Shown one piece after another: positions 54,187-62,803 of a DNA stretch of 64,000 nt. Position numbers and translations under genes: made by a program. Each line of letters starts with the position of its first letter. The stretch's first letter is position 1. Where the stretch lies: the NCBI GenBank assembly GCA_041389685.1, contig JAWKRJ010000015.1, positions 62,001 through 126,000 of the forward strand, written 5' to 3'. The notes under the pieces are model-generated. The model saw only the letters and a list, made by a program, of their open reading frames with translations, was not told the DNA's origin and did no database searches. The DNA comes from JAPYTK01 sp041389685 (lineage in GTDB: Bacteria > Myxococcota_A > Polyangia > Polyangiales > Polyangiaceae).

Positions 54187-55700
54187 ACCCGCTGACCATC
54201 CCCAAGGCGGGTGACTTGATCGCCGACAAGTACCGCGTCGAGCGCGTCATCGGCCAGGGCGGGATGGGGGTGGTGCTGGCCGCGGTGCACGACGCGCTCG
54301 ACACGCGGGTGGCGATCAAGCTGCTCGGCGCCAAGGACGACGACGCGGCCGTACGCCGCTTCATGCGCGAGGCTCGGGCCGCGAGCAAGATGCAGAGCGC
54401 GCATGTGGTGCGGGTGCTCGACGTGGGCAGTCGCGACGACGGCACGCCCTTCATGGTGATGGAGTATCTGGAGGGCGAGGATCTGTCGGAGATGGTGAGC
54501 CGAGGCCACCTCTCCGTCGCTCAGGCCATCCGTTACCTGTTGCACGCCTGCGAGGGGCTCGCCGAGGCGCACGCGATGGGTCTGGTGCATCGCGACCTCA
54601 AGCCGTCCAACCTCTTCCTCGCGCGTCGCCGTGACGGGGAAGAGCTGGTCAAGGTGCTGGACTTCGGGATCGCGCTCGCGGTGGACGGCGGTCAGAACCA
54701 GCGGCTCACCGCGACCGGGGCCTCTCTCGGCTCGCCGCTCTACATGTCGCCCGAGCAGATCCGGAACTCCAAGGTGGTCGACGAGCGTACGGACGTCTGG
54801 GGGCTCGGCTCGGTGCTCTTCGAGCTCTTGTCCGGGCGCACCGCCTTCGAGGCGGAGACCATCACCGCGCTCTGCGTGGCCATCGCCAACGACCCGCCGG
54901 CCTCGCTCGCCGAGCTCCGGCCCGAGCTCCCCACCGAGCTCGTGAAGGTCGTGGAGCGCTGCCTCGCCAAGGAGGCCGACGATCGCTTCGCGGACGTGGG
55001 GGAGCTCGCCGCCGCCCTCGCCCCCTTCGGCGACGCCGACGCCGAAGGCAGCGTGTCCCGCACCAGCAAGCTGCTCGGCGAGATCCGCAAGGCCGCGCTC
55101 GAGGCCACCGTGCCCTCGTCGCGTGGCGCGAACCCCGCCGCGCGCGAGGCGGAGGTCCTCCCATCCGAAGCCGCGACCAAGCCGTCCGCCAAGGCTGCCT
55201 CCGAGCCGCCCAGCTTCTCCGACACCGCGACCGGTTGGCAGGGCGAGCCCGCGGGTGTGCCCCCGCAGCGGTCCAAGCGCGTCGCCATGGCCCTGGCGGC
55301 CGCCGTGGTCGTGGTGGCGGTGGGCGCCTGGCTCGGCATCCGCGGGGAGGGCATCCGTGGGGAGGGCATCCGCGGGGAGGGCATCCGTGGGGAGGGGCCG
55401 ACCGACCCGGAGCCCGGCACTGGCATCACCACGACCGACGAGCTGGGGGCGACGGCCACGCCAGCGCCGGAGCAGCCGTCGGCAGGCACCCCATCCCCCG
55501 AACCGAGCGCCCAGCCCGCTGAAGGGCCGAGCGCCGAGCCGCCCGCCCCGAGGCCCGACCCGACCATGGAGGCCAAGGTGGCCCCCGAGCCGAAGAGCCC
55601 CACCAGCGCGAGGGCCACGATATCGCCCGTCCCCGTGAAACCTCCTCCCCCGCCCCCACCCCGCGAGACGACCAGTGATCCGCTTTCCGACCGCAAGTGA
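54183..55700 (+). CDS. Ser/Thr protein kinase with a single membrane helix
   Basis: The 505-residue protein has an N-terminal Hanks-type kinase domain: VIGQGGMGVVLAAVHDAL, ATP-binding VAIKLLG, catalytic LVHRDLKPSNLFL, VLDFGIAL and GSPLYMSPEQ. A transmembrane helix lies at about 375-395 (RVAMALAAAVVVVAVGAWL). It is followed by a GIRGE repeat and a Pro-rich extracytoplasmic tail. It overlaps the IgGFc-like gene by 4 bp and the TPR gene by 26 bp, so a three-gene unit is likely. Substrates are unknown. Confidence 0.93.
   Translation: MNPLTIPKAGDLIADKYRVERVIGQGGMGVVLAAVHDALDTRVAIKLLGAKDDDAAVRRFMREARAASKMQSAHVVRVLDVGSRDDGTPFMVMEYLEGEDLSEMVSRGHLSVAQAIRYLLHACEGLAEAHAMGLVHRDLKPSNLFLARRRDGEELVKVLDFGIALAVDGGQNQRLTATGASLGSPLYMSPEQIRNSKVVDERTDVWGLGSVLFELLSGRTAFEAETITALCVAIANDPPASLAELRPELPTELVKVVERCLAKEADDRFADVGELAAALAPFGDADAEGSVSRTSKLLGEIRKAALEATVPSSRGANPAAREAEVLPSEAATKPSAKAASEPPSFSDTATGWQGEPAGVPPQRSKRVAMALAAAVVVVAVGAWLGIRGEGIRGEGIRGEGIRGEGPTDPEPGTGITTTDELGATATPAPEQPSAGTPSPEPSAQPAEGPSAEPPAPRPDPTMEAKVAPEPKSPTSARATISPVPVKPPPPPPPRETTSDPLSDRK
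55335..55394 (+). repeat. Four 15-bp tandem repeats coding GIRGE
   Basis: GGCATCCGCGGGGAG and GGCATCCGTGGGGAG alternate four times, encoding Gly-Ile-Arg-Gly-Glu just after the membrane helix of the kinase. The alternation makes a 30-bp higher-order unit. Since each unit is 5 codons, slippage would change length without a frameshift. Confidence 0.85.
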
Positions 55701-56691
55701 GCGCTGGGGCCTCGTCGCCCTCGCGACGAGCTTGCTCGCCTCGAATGCCTTTGCCCAGACCGACAAGGCGGCGGCGGAGGCCCTCTTCGCCGAAGGTCGC
55801 AAGCTCATGGGCGAAGGGCGCTACGAGGAGGCTTGCCCCAAGCTCGCCGAGAGCCAGCGCCTCGATCCGGGCGACGGCACCCTGCTGAACCTCGCCGTCT
55901 GCCACGAGAAGCTCGGCCGAACCGCGACCGCCTGGAGCGAGTTCAAGGAGGCCCTCGCGAGCACCAAGGCCTCCGGCCGCGACGATCGCACGGCGTTCGC
56001 CGAGGAGCACATCGCGGCGCTCGAGCCCCGGCTCGCGCATGTCACCATCGTCGTCCCCGACACGGCGCGGGTCGAGGGCTTGCGGGTGATGCTCGACGAG
56101 CAGCCGCTCGGGGCCGCCTCCTGGGGGGTCGCGCTGCCCGTCGATCCAGGCGCCCATCAGATCGCCGCCGATGCCCCCAACCACCAAGCCTGGCACCAGG
56201 CGCTCGCGGTGGTCGAGGCGGGCAACCATCAGATCTCGGTGCCCAGCCTGACCCCCGCCGTAGTGGTGCCCCCACCACCGCCTCCGGCTCCCCTCCCGCA
56301 GCCGCCCGTGCCGGCGCCCATCCTGCCCGTGCCGACCAGCGGTGACGCGGGCTCCGGGCAGCTCGTCGCGGGTTATGTGGTCGGCGGTGTGGGTGTCGCG
56401 GCGATGGTCGCGGGGGCCGTCTTCGGCGGCCTCGCCATCGGCAAGGAGAACGAGGTCGAGGACGTCTGCCCCGACGAGGCCTGCCCCGACCAGGCCGCGG
56501 TGGACCTGAGCCGCGAGGCGGTGACCTTCGCGCGGGTCTCCACGGGGCTCCTCTTTGGCGGCCTCGCCGTCGTCGGCGTCGGCCTCACGCTGGTGCTCAC
56601 GGCTCCGGACGAGCCCGCCGCCGCGGTGTTGAGCCTCGCCCCCGCCGCCCCCGCCGCCGATCTCGGCGGGGGCATCACGCTTCGCTGGTGA
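55675..56691 (+). CDS. Secreted TPR protein with C-terminal membrane helices
   Basis: The 338-residue protein has a signal peptide (LVALATSLLASNAFAQ), a TPR-like helical region (LFAEGRKLMGEGRYEEACPKLAES, LLNLAVCHEKLGRTATAWSEF), a PEGA-like segment (RVMLDEQPLGAASWG), a Pro-rich linker, and two hydrophobic helices near the C-terminus. The start is GTG 55675, inside the 3' end of the kinase gene. Such proteins often accompany kinases in myxobacteria and may be their sensor or partner. Confidence 0.75.
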   Translation: MIRFPTASERWGLVALATSLLASNAFAQTDKAAAEALFAEGRKLMGEGRYEEACPKLAESQRLDPGDGTLLNLAVCHEKLGRTATAWSEFKEALASTKASGRDDRTAFAEEHIAALEPRLAHVTIVVPDTARVEGLRVMLDEQPLGAASWGVALPVDPGAHQIAADAPNHQAWHQALAVVEAGNHQISVPSLTPAVVVPPPPPPAPLPQPPVPAPILPVPTSGDAGSGQLVAGYVVGGVGVAAMVAGAVFGGLAIGKENEVEDVCPDEACPDQAAVDLSREAVTFARVSTGLLFGGLAVVGVGLTLVLTAPDEPAAAVLSLAPAAPAADLGGGITLRW

Positions 56692-56725
56692 AGGAGGGAC
56701 GCTGCGGAAGGGCGGCCGGTGAGGG

Positions 56726-58357
56726 TCAGGCCGTCGCGATCTCGTGCAGCCCGAGCTCCTCGATGGCGAGCTCGCGCATGCGGTACTTCTGCACCTTGCC
56801 CGTCACCGTCATCGGGAACTCCTCGACGAGCTTCCAGTAGCTCGGGATCTTGAAGCTCGCGATCTGCCCCTTGCAGAACGCGGTCAGCTCTTCGGGGGTG
56901 ACGCTCGCGCCCGCTCGCGGCTTGACCCAGGCCATCACCTCTTCGACGTATTTCTCGCTCGGCACGCCGATGACCTGCGCGTCCTCCACCGCGGGGTGGG
57001 TGTAGAGGTACTCCTCGATCTCGCGCGGGTAGATGTTCTCGCCGCCGCGGCAGATCATGTCCTTGATGCGGCCCGTGATCTTCACGTAGCCCTCGTCGTC
57101 CATGGTGGCGAGGTCGCCGGTGTGCATCCAGCCGCCCTCGTCGATGGCCGCCTTGGTGGCCGCCTCGTCGTTCCAGTAGCCGAGCATCACGCTGTAGCCC
57201 CGGGTGCAGAGCTCGCCCGCCACCCCGCGGGGCACGATGGCATGGGTCTCGGGCTCGACGATCTTGATCTCGACGTGCGGGTGCACGGTGCCCACGGTGG
57301 CGACCCGCTTGTCGAGGGGCGCGTCGGTGTGCGATTGAGTCGACACCGGCGAGGTCTCGGTCATCCCGTAGCAGATGGTGACCTCGCTCATGTGCATCCG
57401 CTCCTGCACCTGCTTCATCACCTCGATGGGGCAGGGCGATCCTGCCATCACCCCCGTGCGCAAGGAGCGAAGGTCGAAGTCCCCGAACTCGGGGTGACTC
57501 AGCTGCGCGATGAACATCGTCGGCACTCCGTAGAGCGAGGTGCAGCGCTCTTCGTGGAGGGTGGCGAGGGTCGCCTCCGCATCGAAGGCCTCGGCGGGCA
57601 CGACCATGGTGGCGCCGGTCGCGGTGCAGGCGAGGTTCCCGATCACCATGCCGAAGCAATGGTAGAACGGCACCGGGATGCAGACTCGATCCTCCGGGCC
57701 GTACTTCAAGATCCGCGCGATGAAGTAGGCGTTGTTGAGGATGTTGTGGTGGGTGAGGGTGGCCCCCTTGGGGGCGCCGGTCGTGCCCGAGGTGTATTGA
57801 ATGTTGATCGGGTCGTCGAACTGGTTGCGCGCCTCGCGCTCCGCGAGGGCCTCGTCGCTCACCTGCCCCGCGCGCGCGAGGAGCGTGTCCCAATCCCGCT
57901 CCAGCACGTGGACTTCGCGCACCGAGGGGCACTCCGCCTTCACCTCGTCCCAAAGCTCGACGTAGCTCGTGGTGCGGAAGCCCTCGCTCATCACCAGCAA
58001 GCTCACCCCGCTCTGATGGAGGGCGTAGCGGAGCTCCCGCGCTTTGTACGCGGGGTTGACGTTGACCAAGATCGCCCCGATCCGAGCCGAGGCATATTGC
58101 GCGATCACCCACTCGAAGCGGTTCGGTGACCAGATCCCCATCCGGTCGCCCTTCGCCACCCCGCTCGCCATGAGCGCCTTGGCGAGGGTCGTGGTCTGCT
58201 CCCAGAGCTCGCGGTAGGTCATCCGGCATCCCTGGGAGCGCACCACGAGCGCTTCGCGATCGGCGTGGGCCGCCACGGTGCGCCGCAGGTTCTCGCCGAT
58301 GGTCTCGCCCAGGAGTGGCTCGTCGTGGGCGCCGTGCACGTAGGACAGTCGTGACAA
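56726..58357 (-). CDS. AMP-binding acyl-CoA synthetase
   Basis: The 543-residue protein activates a fatty or carboxylic acid with ATP and CoA. It has the phosphate loop IQYTSGTTGAPKGATLTHHN, the YGMTETSPVSTQS motif, GWMHTGDLATMDDEGYVKI and the C-terminal catalytic lysine in MTVTGKVQKYRMRE. The sequence is closest in type to medium or long-chain fatty-acyl-CoA ligases. It is full-length and convergent with the TPR gene. Confidence 0.92.
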   Translation of the reverse strand: MSRLSYVHGAHDEPLLGETIGENLRRTVAAHADREALVVRSQGCRMTYRELWEQTTTLAKALMASGVAKGDRMGIWSPNRFEWVIAQYASARIGAILVNVNPAYKARELRYALHQSGVSLLVMSEGFRTTSYVELWDEVKAECPSVREVHVLERDWDTLLARAGQVSDEALAEREARNQFDDPINIQYTSGTTGAPKGATLTHHNILNNAYFIARILKYGPEDRVCIPVPFYHCFGMVIGNLACTATGATMVVPAEAFDAEATLATLHEERCTSLYGVPTMFIAQLSHPEFGDFDLRSLRTGVMAGSPCPIEVMKQVQERMHMSEVTICYGMTETSPVSTQSHTDAPLDKRVATVGTVHPHVEIKIVEPETHAIVPRGVAGELCTRGYSVMLGYWNDEAATKAAIDEGGWMHTGDLATMDDEGYVKITGRIKDMICRGGENIYPREIEEYLYTHPAVEDAQVIGVPSEKYVEEVMAWVKPRAGASVTPEELTAFCKGQIASFKIPSYWKLVEEFPMTVTGKVQKYRMRELAIEELGLHEIATA

Positions 58358-58513
58358 GGTGGGGACCTCCAGGCGAGGGAGCCTAGCAGGACGGCTCTTC
58401 GGCGGCCTGCTCCCACTCTGGCCGAGCGGCTGGCGACCCGCAGGCGATCGCCTACCCCTGACCGTTGGGCATTGCCGCTAGCAGGGGCCCCGAGCCTGAC
58501 TTATCGTCCGCCC

Positions 58514-59152
58514 ATGCTCGACGCCAACCACGAAGCCGAGGACCACCCCTTGGTCGAACGCGCGAGCTACGCGGCGGTGGTCGCGTCGATGGCGGCGGCG
58601 GATGGTGACTTCGACGACCGCGAGCGCGCCCGCATCGAGGAGCTCTGCGCCGCCCTCGATTTGCCCGAGGCGGAGACGGCGCGCGTGCTCGCGCTCGCCA
58701 TGGGCGAAGGCGATCTCGGCGACGCCCTCGACGTCCTCCAGCGCTCCGACCTGCGCTTCACCCTCTACACGGATTGTCTGCTCCTCGCCCATGCCGACGA
58801 CGAGCTCGTCGAGCAAGAGGAGGCGCGGCTCGCCCGCATCGCCGAGGTCCTCGCCATCAGCGACGCGCAGCGCGACGCCCTGCGGCGCTTCGCCGAGGCG
58901 CTGAGCCGCGAGCCGCCGAAGCAGCCGGAAGTGGAGGATCTGCGGGCGATGCTGAAGGAGGCCCAGATCCCGCTGCGCATGGTCCGCTACGTCTCGGCCA
59001 CGGGGGCGGGGGTGGTCGGCTCGACGGTGGCGCTCGGCATGCTCGCCGCGGTGGCCGGGATCCCCGCGGGGATCGGCGCGCTCCTGGGCCTCGGAGCGAG
59101 CGCCATCATCGGCGTGCGCTGGCTCGAGAAGCAGCTCGACGCCAAGCGTTGA
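58514..59152 (+). CDS. TerB-like protein with C-terminal membrane segments
   Basis: The 212-residue protein has a TerB-type helical domain (VVASMAAADGDFDDRERARIEELC, ALAMGEGDLGDALDVLQ, LLLAHADDELVEQEEARL) with acidic metal-binding positions in DGDFDD and DDELVEQEE. The C-terminus has a hydrophobic stretch (GAGVVGSTVALGMLAAVAGI). TerB domains are linked to tellurite resistance and stress. No other ter gene is nearby. Confidence 0.8.
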   Translation: MLDANHEAEDHPLVERASYAAVVASMAAADGDFDDRERARIEELCAALDLPEAETARVLALAMGEGDLGDALDVLQRSDLRFTLYTDCLLLAHADDELVEQEEARLARIAEVLAISDAQRDALRRFAEALSREPPKQPEVEDLRAMLKEAQIPLRMVRYVSATGAGVVGSTVALGMLAAVAGIPAGIGALLGLGASAIIGVRWLEKQLDAKR

Positions 59153-59199
59153 CGCCTGGGCCCGGGAGAGCGGTGCGGCCTCCGCCGAAATGAGGCAGC

Positions 59200-59553
59200 A
59201 TGGCCGCCATGATCGAGCTCATCTGCAAGAAGACGTGAAGCACCTGTCGCAAGGCGGTCGCCTTGCTCGACGAGAAGAAGATCGCCTACCGCTACCGGGA
59301 GTACACCGAGGAGCCCCTCAGCAAGACCGAGCTGAAGAAGGTGCTGAAGCTGCTCGGGGTGGAGCCCACGGCGGTGCTGCGCAAGAACGACAAGGCCTAC
59401 AAGGATCTCGGCCTCACCGGCGACGAGTCCAAGACCGAGCTCATCGAGCTGATGGCCGCGCATCCGACCTTGCTGCAGCGGCCCATCGGCGTGACCAAGG
59501 ACAAGGCCGCCCTGGGCCGCCCCATCGAGAACCTGCTGACGCTCGCTGATTGA
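59200..59553 (+). CDS. Probable selenocysteine-containing ArsC-like protein
   Basis: The frame from ATG 59200 is interrupted by a TGA at 59236-59238 and then continues to 59553, giving 117 residues if TGA is read as selenocysteine. The residues around it are KKT-U-STCRKAVALL, matching the CSTCRKA active site of ArsC/Spx-type thioredoxin-fold proteins, with U at the redox cysteine and Cys16 two residues on. The rest (REYTEEPLSKTELKKVL, TLLQRPI) fits the family. A bSECIS-like hairpin follows. ATG 59209 is an alternative start. ArsC-like selenoproteins are known in some bacteria. If no selenocysteine machinery exists, this would be a pseudogene. Confidence 0.82.
59249..59266 (+). promoter_or_regulatory. 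bSECIS-like hairpin
   Basis: GCAAGGCG (59249-59256) pairs perfectly with CGCCTTGC (59259-59266), leaving a GGTC apical loop once the last pair opens. It begins 10 nt after the TGA, and its loop lies 17 nt downstream, within the range for bacterial SECIS elements read by SelB. It lies inside the coding sequence. Confidence 0.75.
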
Positions 59554-59562
59554 GTGAACCCC

Positions 59563-61086
59563 ATGCCTGACCTCCCCGACGCCGCCTTTTTCGACCCCGC
59601 CCTCGGTTTCTCCATCGATCTCCGTCACATGGCGATGTCCGCGGCGGACTTCGACGCCCTCGTCCCTCGTTTCCAGGCTGCGTTTGCGGCGATGGCGGAG
59701 CTCGAGGGAGGGGCGATCGCGAACGCCGACGAGCAGCGCATGGTCGGGCACTATTGGCTCCGCGATGCGAGCCTCGCTCCCCAACCGGAGCTGCGCCAAG
59801 CCATCGCGAAGACCCAGACCGAGGTGAAGGAGGTCGCGGCGGATCTCCGAAGCCGCTTCGACGATGCCGTGATCATCGGGATCGGCGGCTCTTCCTTGGG
59901 GCCGCTGCTCGTCTACGAGGCGCTCGGTCGTGGGGAAGGGGGCCTGCGCCTCCATTTCCTCGACAACACCGATCCCGACGGCATCGACCTCGTCCTCACC
60001 AGCCTGGATCTCGACCGCACCGTCTGCGTCGTGATCTCCAAGTCGGGCGGCACCAAGGAGACCCGCAACGGCATGCTCGAGGCCAAGGCGGCCTACGACG
60101 CGGCCGGGCTCTCCTTCGGCGCCCATGCCTTCGCGGTGACCGGCGAGGGGAGCCAGCTCGACACCTACTCGCGGCAGGAGGGGTTCATCGGCCGCCTCCC
60201 CATGTGGGACTGGGTCGGCGGGCGCACCAGCGTCACCGCGGCGGTGGGTCAGCTCCCCGCCGCGCTGCAGAACGCCGACGTCGACGCGCTGCTCGCCGGA
60301 GCGGCGGCCATGGATCGCCTCACCCGGGCCGGCGATCCGCGCCAGAACCCGGCCGCCCTGCTCGCCGCCGCCTGGCATGTGGCGGGCGAAGGCCGCGGCC
60401 GCCGCGCGATGGTGATGCTGCCCTACAAGGATCGCCTCACCCTGGTGTCGCGTTACCTCCAGCAACTCGTGATGGAGTCGCTGGGCAAGGAGCTCGATCG
60501 CCAAGGCAACACCGTTCACCAGGGGATCGCCGTCTACGGCAACAAGGGCTCCACCGACCAGCACGCCTATGTGCAGCAGCTCTACGAGGGGCCCGACGAC
60601 TTCTTCGTGACCTTCATCGAGGTCCTCGAAGACCGCGACGGGGCCTCTCTCGAGGTCGAGCCCGGGGTCACCAGCGGCGACTACCTGTCCGGTTTTCTTC
60701 AGGGGACACGCCGCGCCCTCGCCGACCGCGGCCGCCGCTCCCTCACCCTGACCTTCGACCGCCTGGACGCCCGCTCCCTCGGCGCGCTCATCGCCCTCTA
60801 CGAGCGCGCGGTGGGCCTCTACGCCGAGCTGGTCGACATCAACGCCTACCACCAGCCGGCGGTGGAGTCGGGCAAGCGCGCCGCCGCCGAGGTGCTGGCC
60901 GTCCAGGCCAAGCTGCTCGCCGCCCTGGGCCCCGAGGCCGCGACCCCGGACGACTGGGCGACCCGCCTCGACCTCGACACCGAGACGGTCGCCTCCGTCC
61001 TCCGCCACCTCGCCGCCAATGGCCGCGTCTCCGCGGAGAGACTCGCCGGCGAGGCCCCCTGGCGCTGGCGCTACCGGGCGGTCTGA
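59563..61086 (+). CDS. pgi: Glucose-6-phosphate isomerase with C-terminal extension
   Basis: The 507-residue protein interconverts glucose-6-phosphate and fructose-6-phosphate. It has VIIGIGGSSLGPLLV, CVVISKSGGTKETRNGML, GGRTSVTAAVG, the catalytic Glu region (QQLVMESLGKELDRQG) and His in the STDQHAYVQQL motif. The last 60 residues (LLAALGPEAATPDDWATRL to RWRYRAV) look like a small winged helix and are an extra domain. It starts at ATG 59563 or GTG 59554, 10 bp after the ArsC-like gene. Confidence 0.92.
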   Translation: MPDLPDAAFFDPALGFSIDLRHMAMSAADFDALVPRFQAAFAAMAELEGGAIANADEQRMVGHYWLRDASLAPQPELRQAIAKTQTEVKEVAADLRSRFDDAVIIGIGGSSLGPLLVYEALGRGEGGLRLHFLDNTDPDGIDLVLTSLDLDRTVCVVISKSGGTKETRNGMLEAKAAYDAAGLSFGAHAFAVTGEGSQLDTYSRQEGFIGRLPMWDWVGGRTSVTAAVGQLPAALQNADVDALLAGAAAMDRLTRAGDPRQNPAALLAAAWHVAGEGRGRRAMVMLPYKDRLTLVSRYLQQLVMESLGKELDRQGNTVHQGIAVYGNKGSTDQHAYVQQLYEGPDDFFVTFIEVLEDRDGASLEVEPGVTSGDYLSGFLQGTRRALADRGRRSLTLTFDRLDARSLGALIALYERAVGLYAELVDINAYHQPAVESGKRAAAEVLAVQAKLLAALGPEAATPDDWATRLDLDTETVASVLRHLAANGRVSAERLAGEAPWRWRYRAV

Positions 61087-61163
61087 GAGAACGTCGAAAA
61101 CCTGCGCCCAACCCTCCGGCCTGGCATCCTCGCGACGGGGAAGCTCTCGCCGCTCCCCATCGT

Positions 61164-61526
61164 ATGGAGACGACGGAGGACAGGGTGAGGAAGCAATCGG
61201 GGGTCTACCAGGTGACGGAGGAGCGGCGTGCCGAGGCGCGCGTGCCGGTGAACGCGAGGGTGAAGATCCTCTACGGGGACCGCAGCCATTCCGCGTGGCT
61301 TCGCGACATCTCCTCGACCGGAGCCCTGGTGCTGCGGGGCGCCGCCCCCCGGCCGGCCCGGCTCCACCGCATCGAGATCGAGGCCGCCGGCCGCCCCATG
61401 CAGCTCCTCGCGCGCACCGTGCGCTCCGTCGGCACCTTCCACGCGGTGCGGTTCGTGGGCCTCGACGCCATGGACCGCCTCGAGCTCGCGGAGCTCGTCG
61501 ATCGCCTGCGCCAGTCCGCAGCCTGA
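61164..61526 (+). CDS. PilZ-domain protein
   Basis: The 120-residue protein is a single PilZ domain with both c-di-GMP-binding motifs: RRAEAR near residue 21 and DISSTG near residue 48. It would bind c-di-GMP and act on motility or envelope processes. It is 77 bp after pgi. No partner is obvious. Confidence 0.88.
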   Translation: METTEDRVRKQSGVYQVTEERRAEARVPVNARVKILYGDRSHSAWLRDISSTGALVLRGAAPRPARLHRIEIEAAGRPMQLLARTVRSVGTFHAVRFVGLDAMDRLELAELVDRLRQSAA

Positions 61527-61656
61527 CTGCGCAGCCTCCAGGCGACGCCGGACCGCGCAGCCCGACCGTACAGGCTGACCGTACGGGCCTTCGCGAGGCC
61601 GGTTGACGACCGTCCCGCCCATCGGCAGGGTGCGCGCCGTGACCGCGGCCCGCACC

Positions 61657-62157
61657 ATGACCGAGCTGCCTCGCAGGGCAGAGCAGGCGCAGCTCGAGGA
61701 GGTCTTCGAGCGCTGCTTCTTCGCGAGCCACCGCACCCGGCTGGTGGGCGGCGGCGACGAGCCCATCTACCTGCCGGCCGACGAGCCGGGGGGGATCGCG
61801 CGCGTGGTCTATCGCCACGATTATGTCGCCAGCGCGCTCCACGAGGTGGCTCACTGGTGCATCGCGGGCGCCCGTCGCCGGCGGCTCGTGGACTACGGCT
61901 ACTGGTACGCGCCGGACGGCCGCAGCGCGGAGCAGCAGGCGATCTTCGAGCGGGTGGAGGTCCATCCCCAGGCGCTGGAGTGGATCTTCGCCGACGCTTG
62001 GGGTAGCCGCTTCGAGCTGAGCGCCGACAACCTCCAGGGGGATGCGCGGCCGAGCCCCCGCTTCGCCCGCGCAGTCCAGGCGGAGAAGGCTCGCCTCCTC
62101 ACCACCGGCCTCGCACCCCGCGCGGCCCGTTTCCTCGCCGCACTTTCCCAACGATGA
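61657..62157 (+). CDS. epmC: EF-P hydroxylase (EpmC/YfcM-like)
   Basis: The 166-residue protein shows the EpmC pattern: RTRLVGGGDEPIYLPAD, YVASALHEVAHWCIAGARRR (HExxHWC metal site), LVDYGYWYAPDGRSAEQQAI and EVHPQALEWIF. EpmC hydroxylates the beta-lysylated lysine of elongation factor P. It needs EpmA and EpmB, which are not in the window. ATG 61657 gives the family start; a TTG at 61603 would add a tail. It overlaps the next gene by 4 bp. Confidence 0.88.
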   Translation: MTELPRRAEQAQLEEVFERCFFASHRTRLVGGGDEPIYLPADEPGGIARVVYRHDYVASALHEVAHWCIAGARRRRLVDYGYWYAPDGRSAEQQAIFERVEVHPQALEWIFADAWGSRFELSADNLQGDARPSPRFARAVQAEKARLLTTGLAPRAARFLAALSQR

Positions 62158-62744
62158 CTCGCACCAAGCTCCCCTTCATGCTCGCCCTCACGGGCCTCCT
62201 CGGCGCCTGCGCCGAGCCCCCTCCGCCTCAGGCGCCCTGCCCGGAGCCGCTCCCCGTGAGCGCCACTCAGCCGTCGCGCGCCGAGCCCCCGAGCCTGGAC
62301 GACCGCGCCGCCATCGACGCGCTGCTCGACGGCTGGCACGCCGCCGCCACGCGTGCCGACGAGGACGGCTATTTCCACGCGATGACGGACGACTTCGTCT
62401 TCCTCGGCACCGACGCCACGGAGCGTTGGGACAAGGCGGCGTTCCGGGCCTATGCGCATCCCCACTTCGCCAAGGGCAAGGCCTGGAGCTTTCGCAGCAT
62501 CCGTCGCGACGTCCTCCAGCAGGGCGACTTCGCCTGGTTCGACGAAGATCTCGCCACCCCGAACCTCGGGCCGGCTCGCGGAAGCGGGGTGGTGGTGCGC
62601 CACGACGGCAACTGGCGCATCGCGCATTACGTCCTCTCCATCACCGTGCCGAACGATCGTTTTGGCGAGGTGAAGCGCCTCCTGCGAGAAAAGCCCGCCC
62701 AGACGCCGAAAGAGCCGCCCGAAGCGCCCAGCGACGGCCTCTGA
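62154..62744 (+). CDS. Lipoprotein with NTF2/SnoaL-like domain
   Basis: The 196-residue protein has a lipobox LTGLLGACAE, a Pro-rich linker, and a domain (residues 50-170) with the NTF2-like pattern: AAIDALLDGWHAAATRADEDGYFHAM, DDFVFLGTDATERWDKAAFR and VVVRHDGNWRIAHYVLSI. The fold is used by ketosteroid isomerases, SnoaL cyclases and ligand-binding domains. It is coupled to epmC through a 4-bp overlap. Confidence 0.8.
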   Translation: MTRTKLPFMLALTGLLGACAEPPPPQAPCPEPLPVSATQPSRAEPPSLDDRAAIDALLDGWHAAATRADEDGYFHAMTDDFVFLGTDATERWDKAAFRAYAHPHFAKGKAWSFRSIRRDVLQQGDFAWFDEDLATPNLGPARGSGVVVRHDGNWRIAHYVLSITVPNDRFGEVKRLLREKPAQTPKEPPEAPSDGL

Positions 62745-62803
62745 TCCAACGAGCTCGGACCTAGGCTTGACCGCCGCGCCACCGGGCCGTAACCCAGGAG
62801 GCG

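Noticed and set aside
59236..59238. The TGA in the ArsC-like gene as a simple nonsense mutation
   Set aside because: It sits exactly at the redox cysteine and is followed by a correctly placed SECIS-like hairpin, which a random mutation would not produce.
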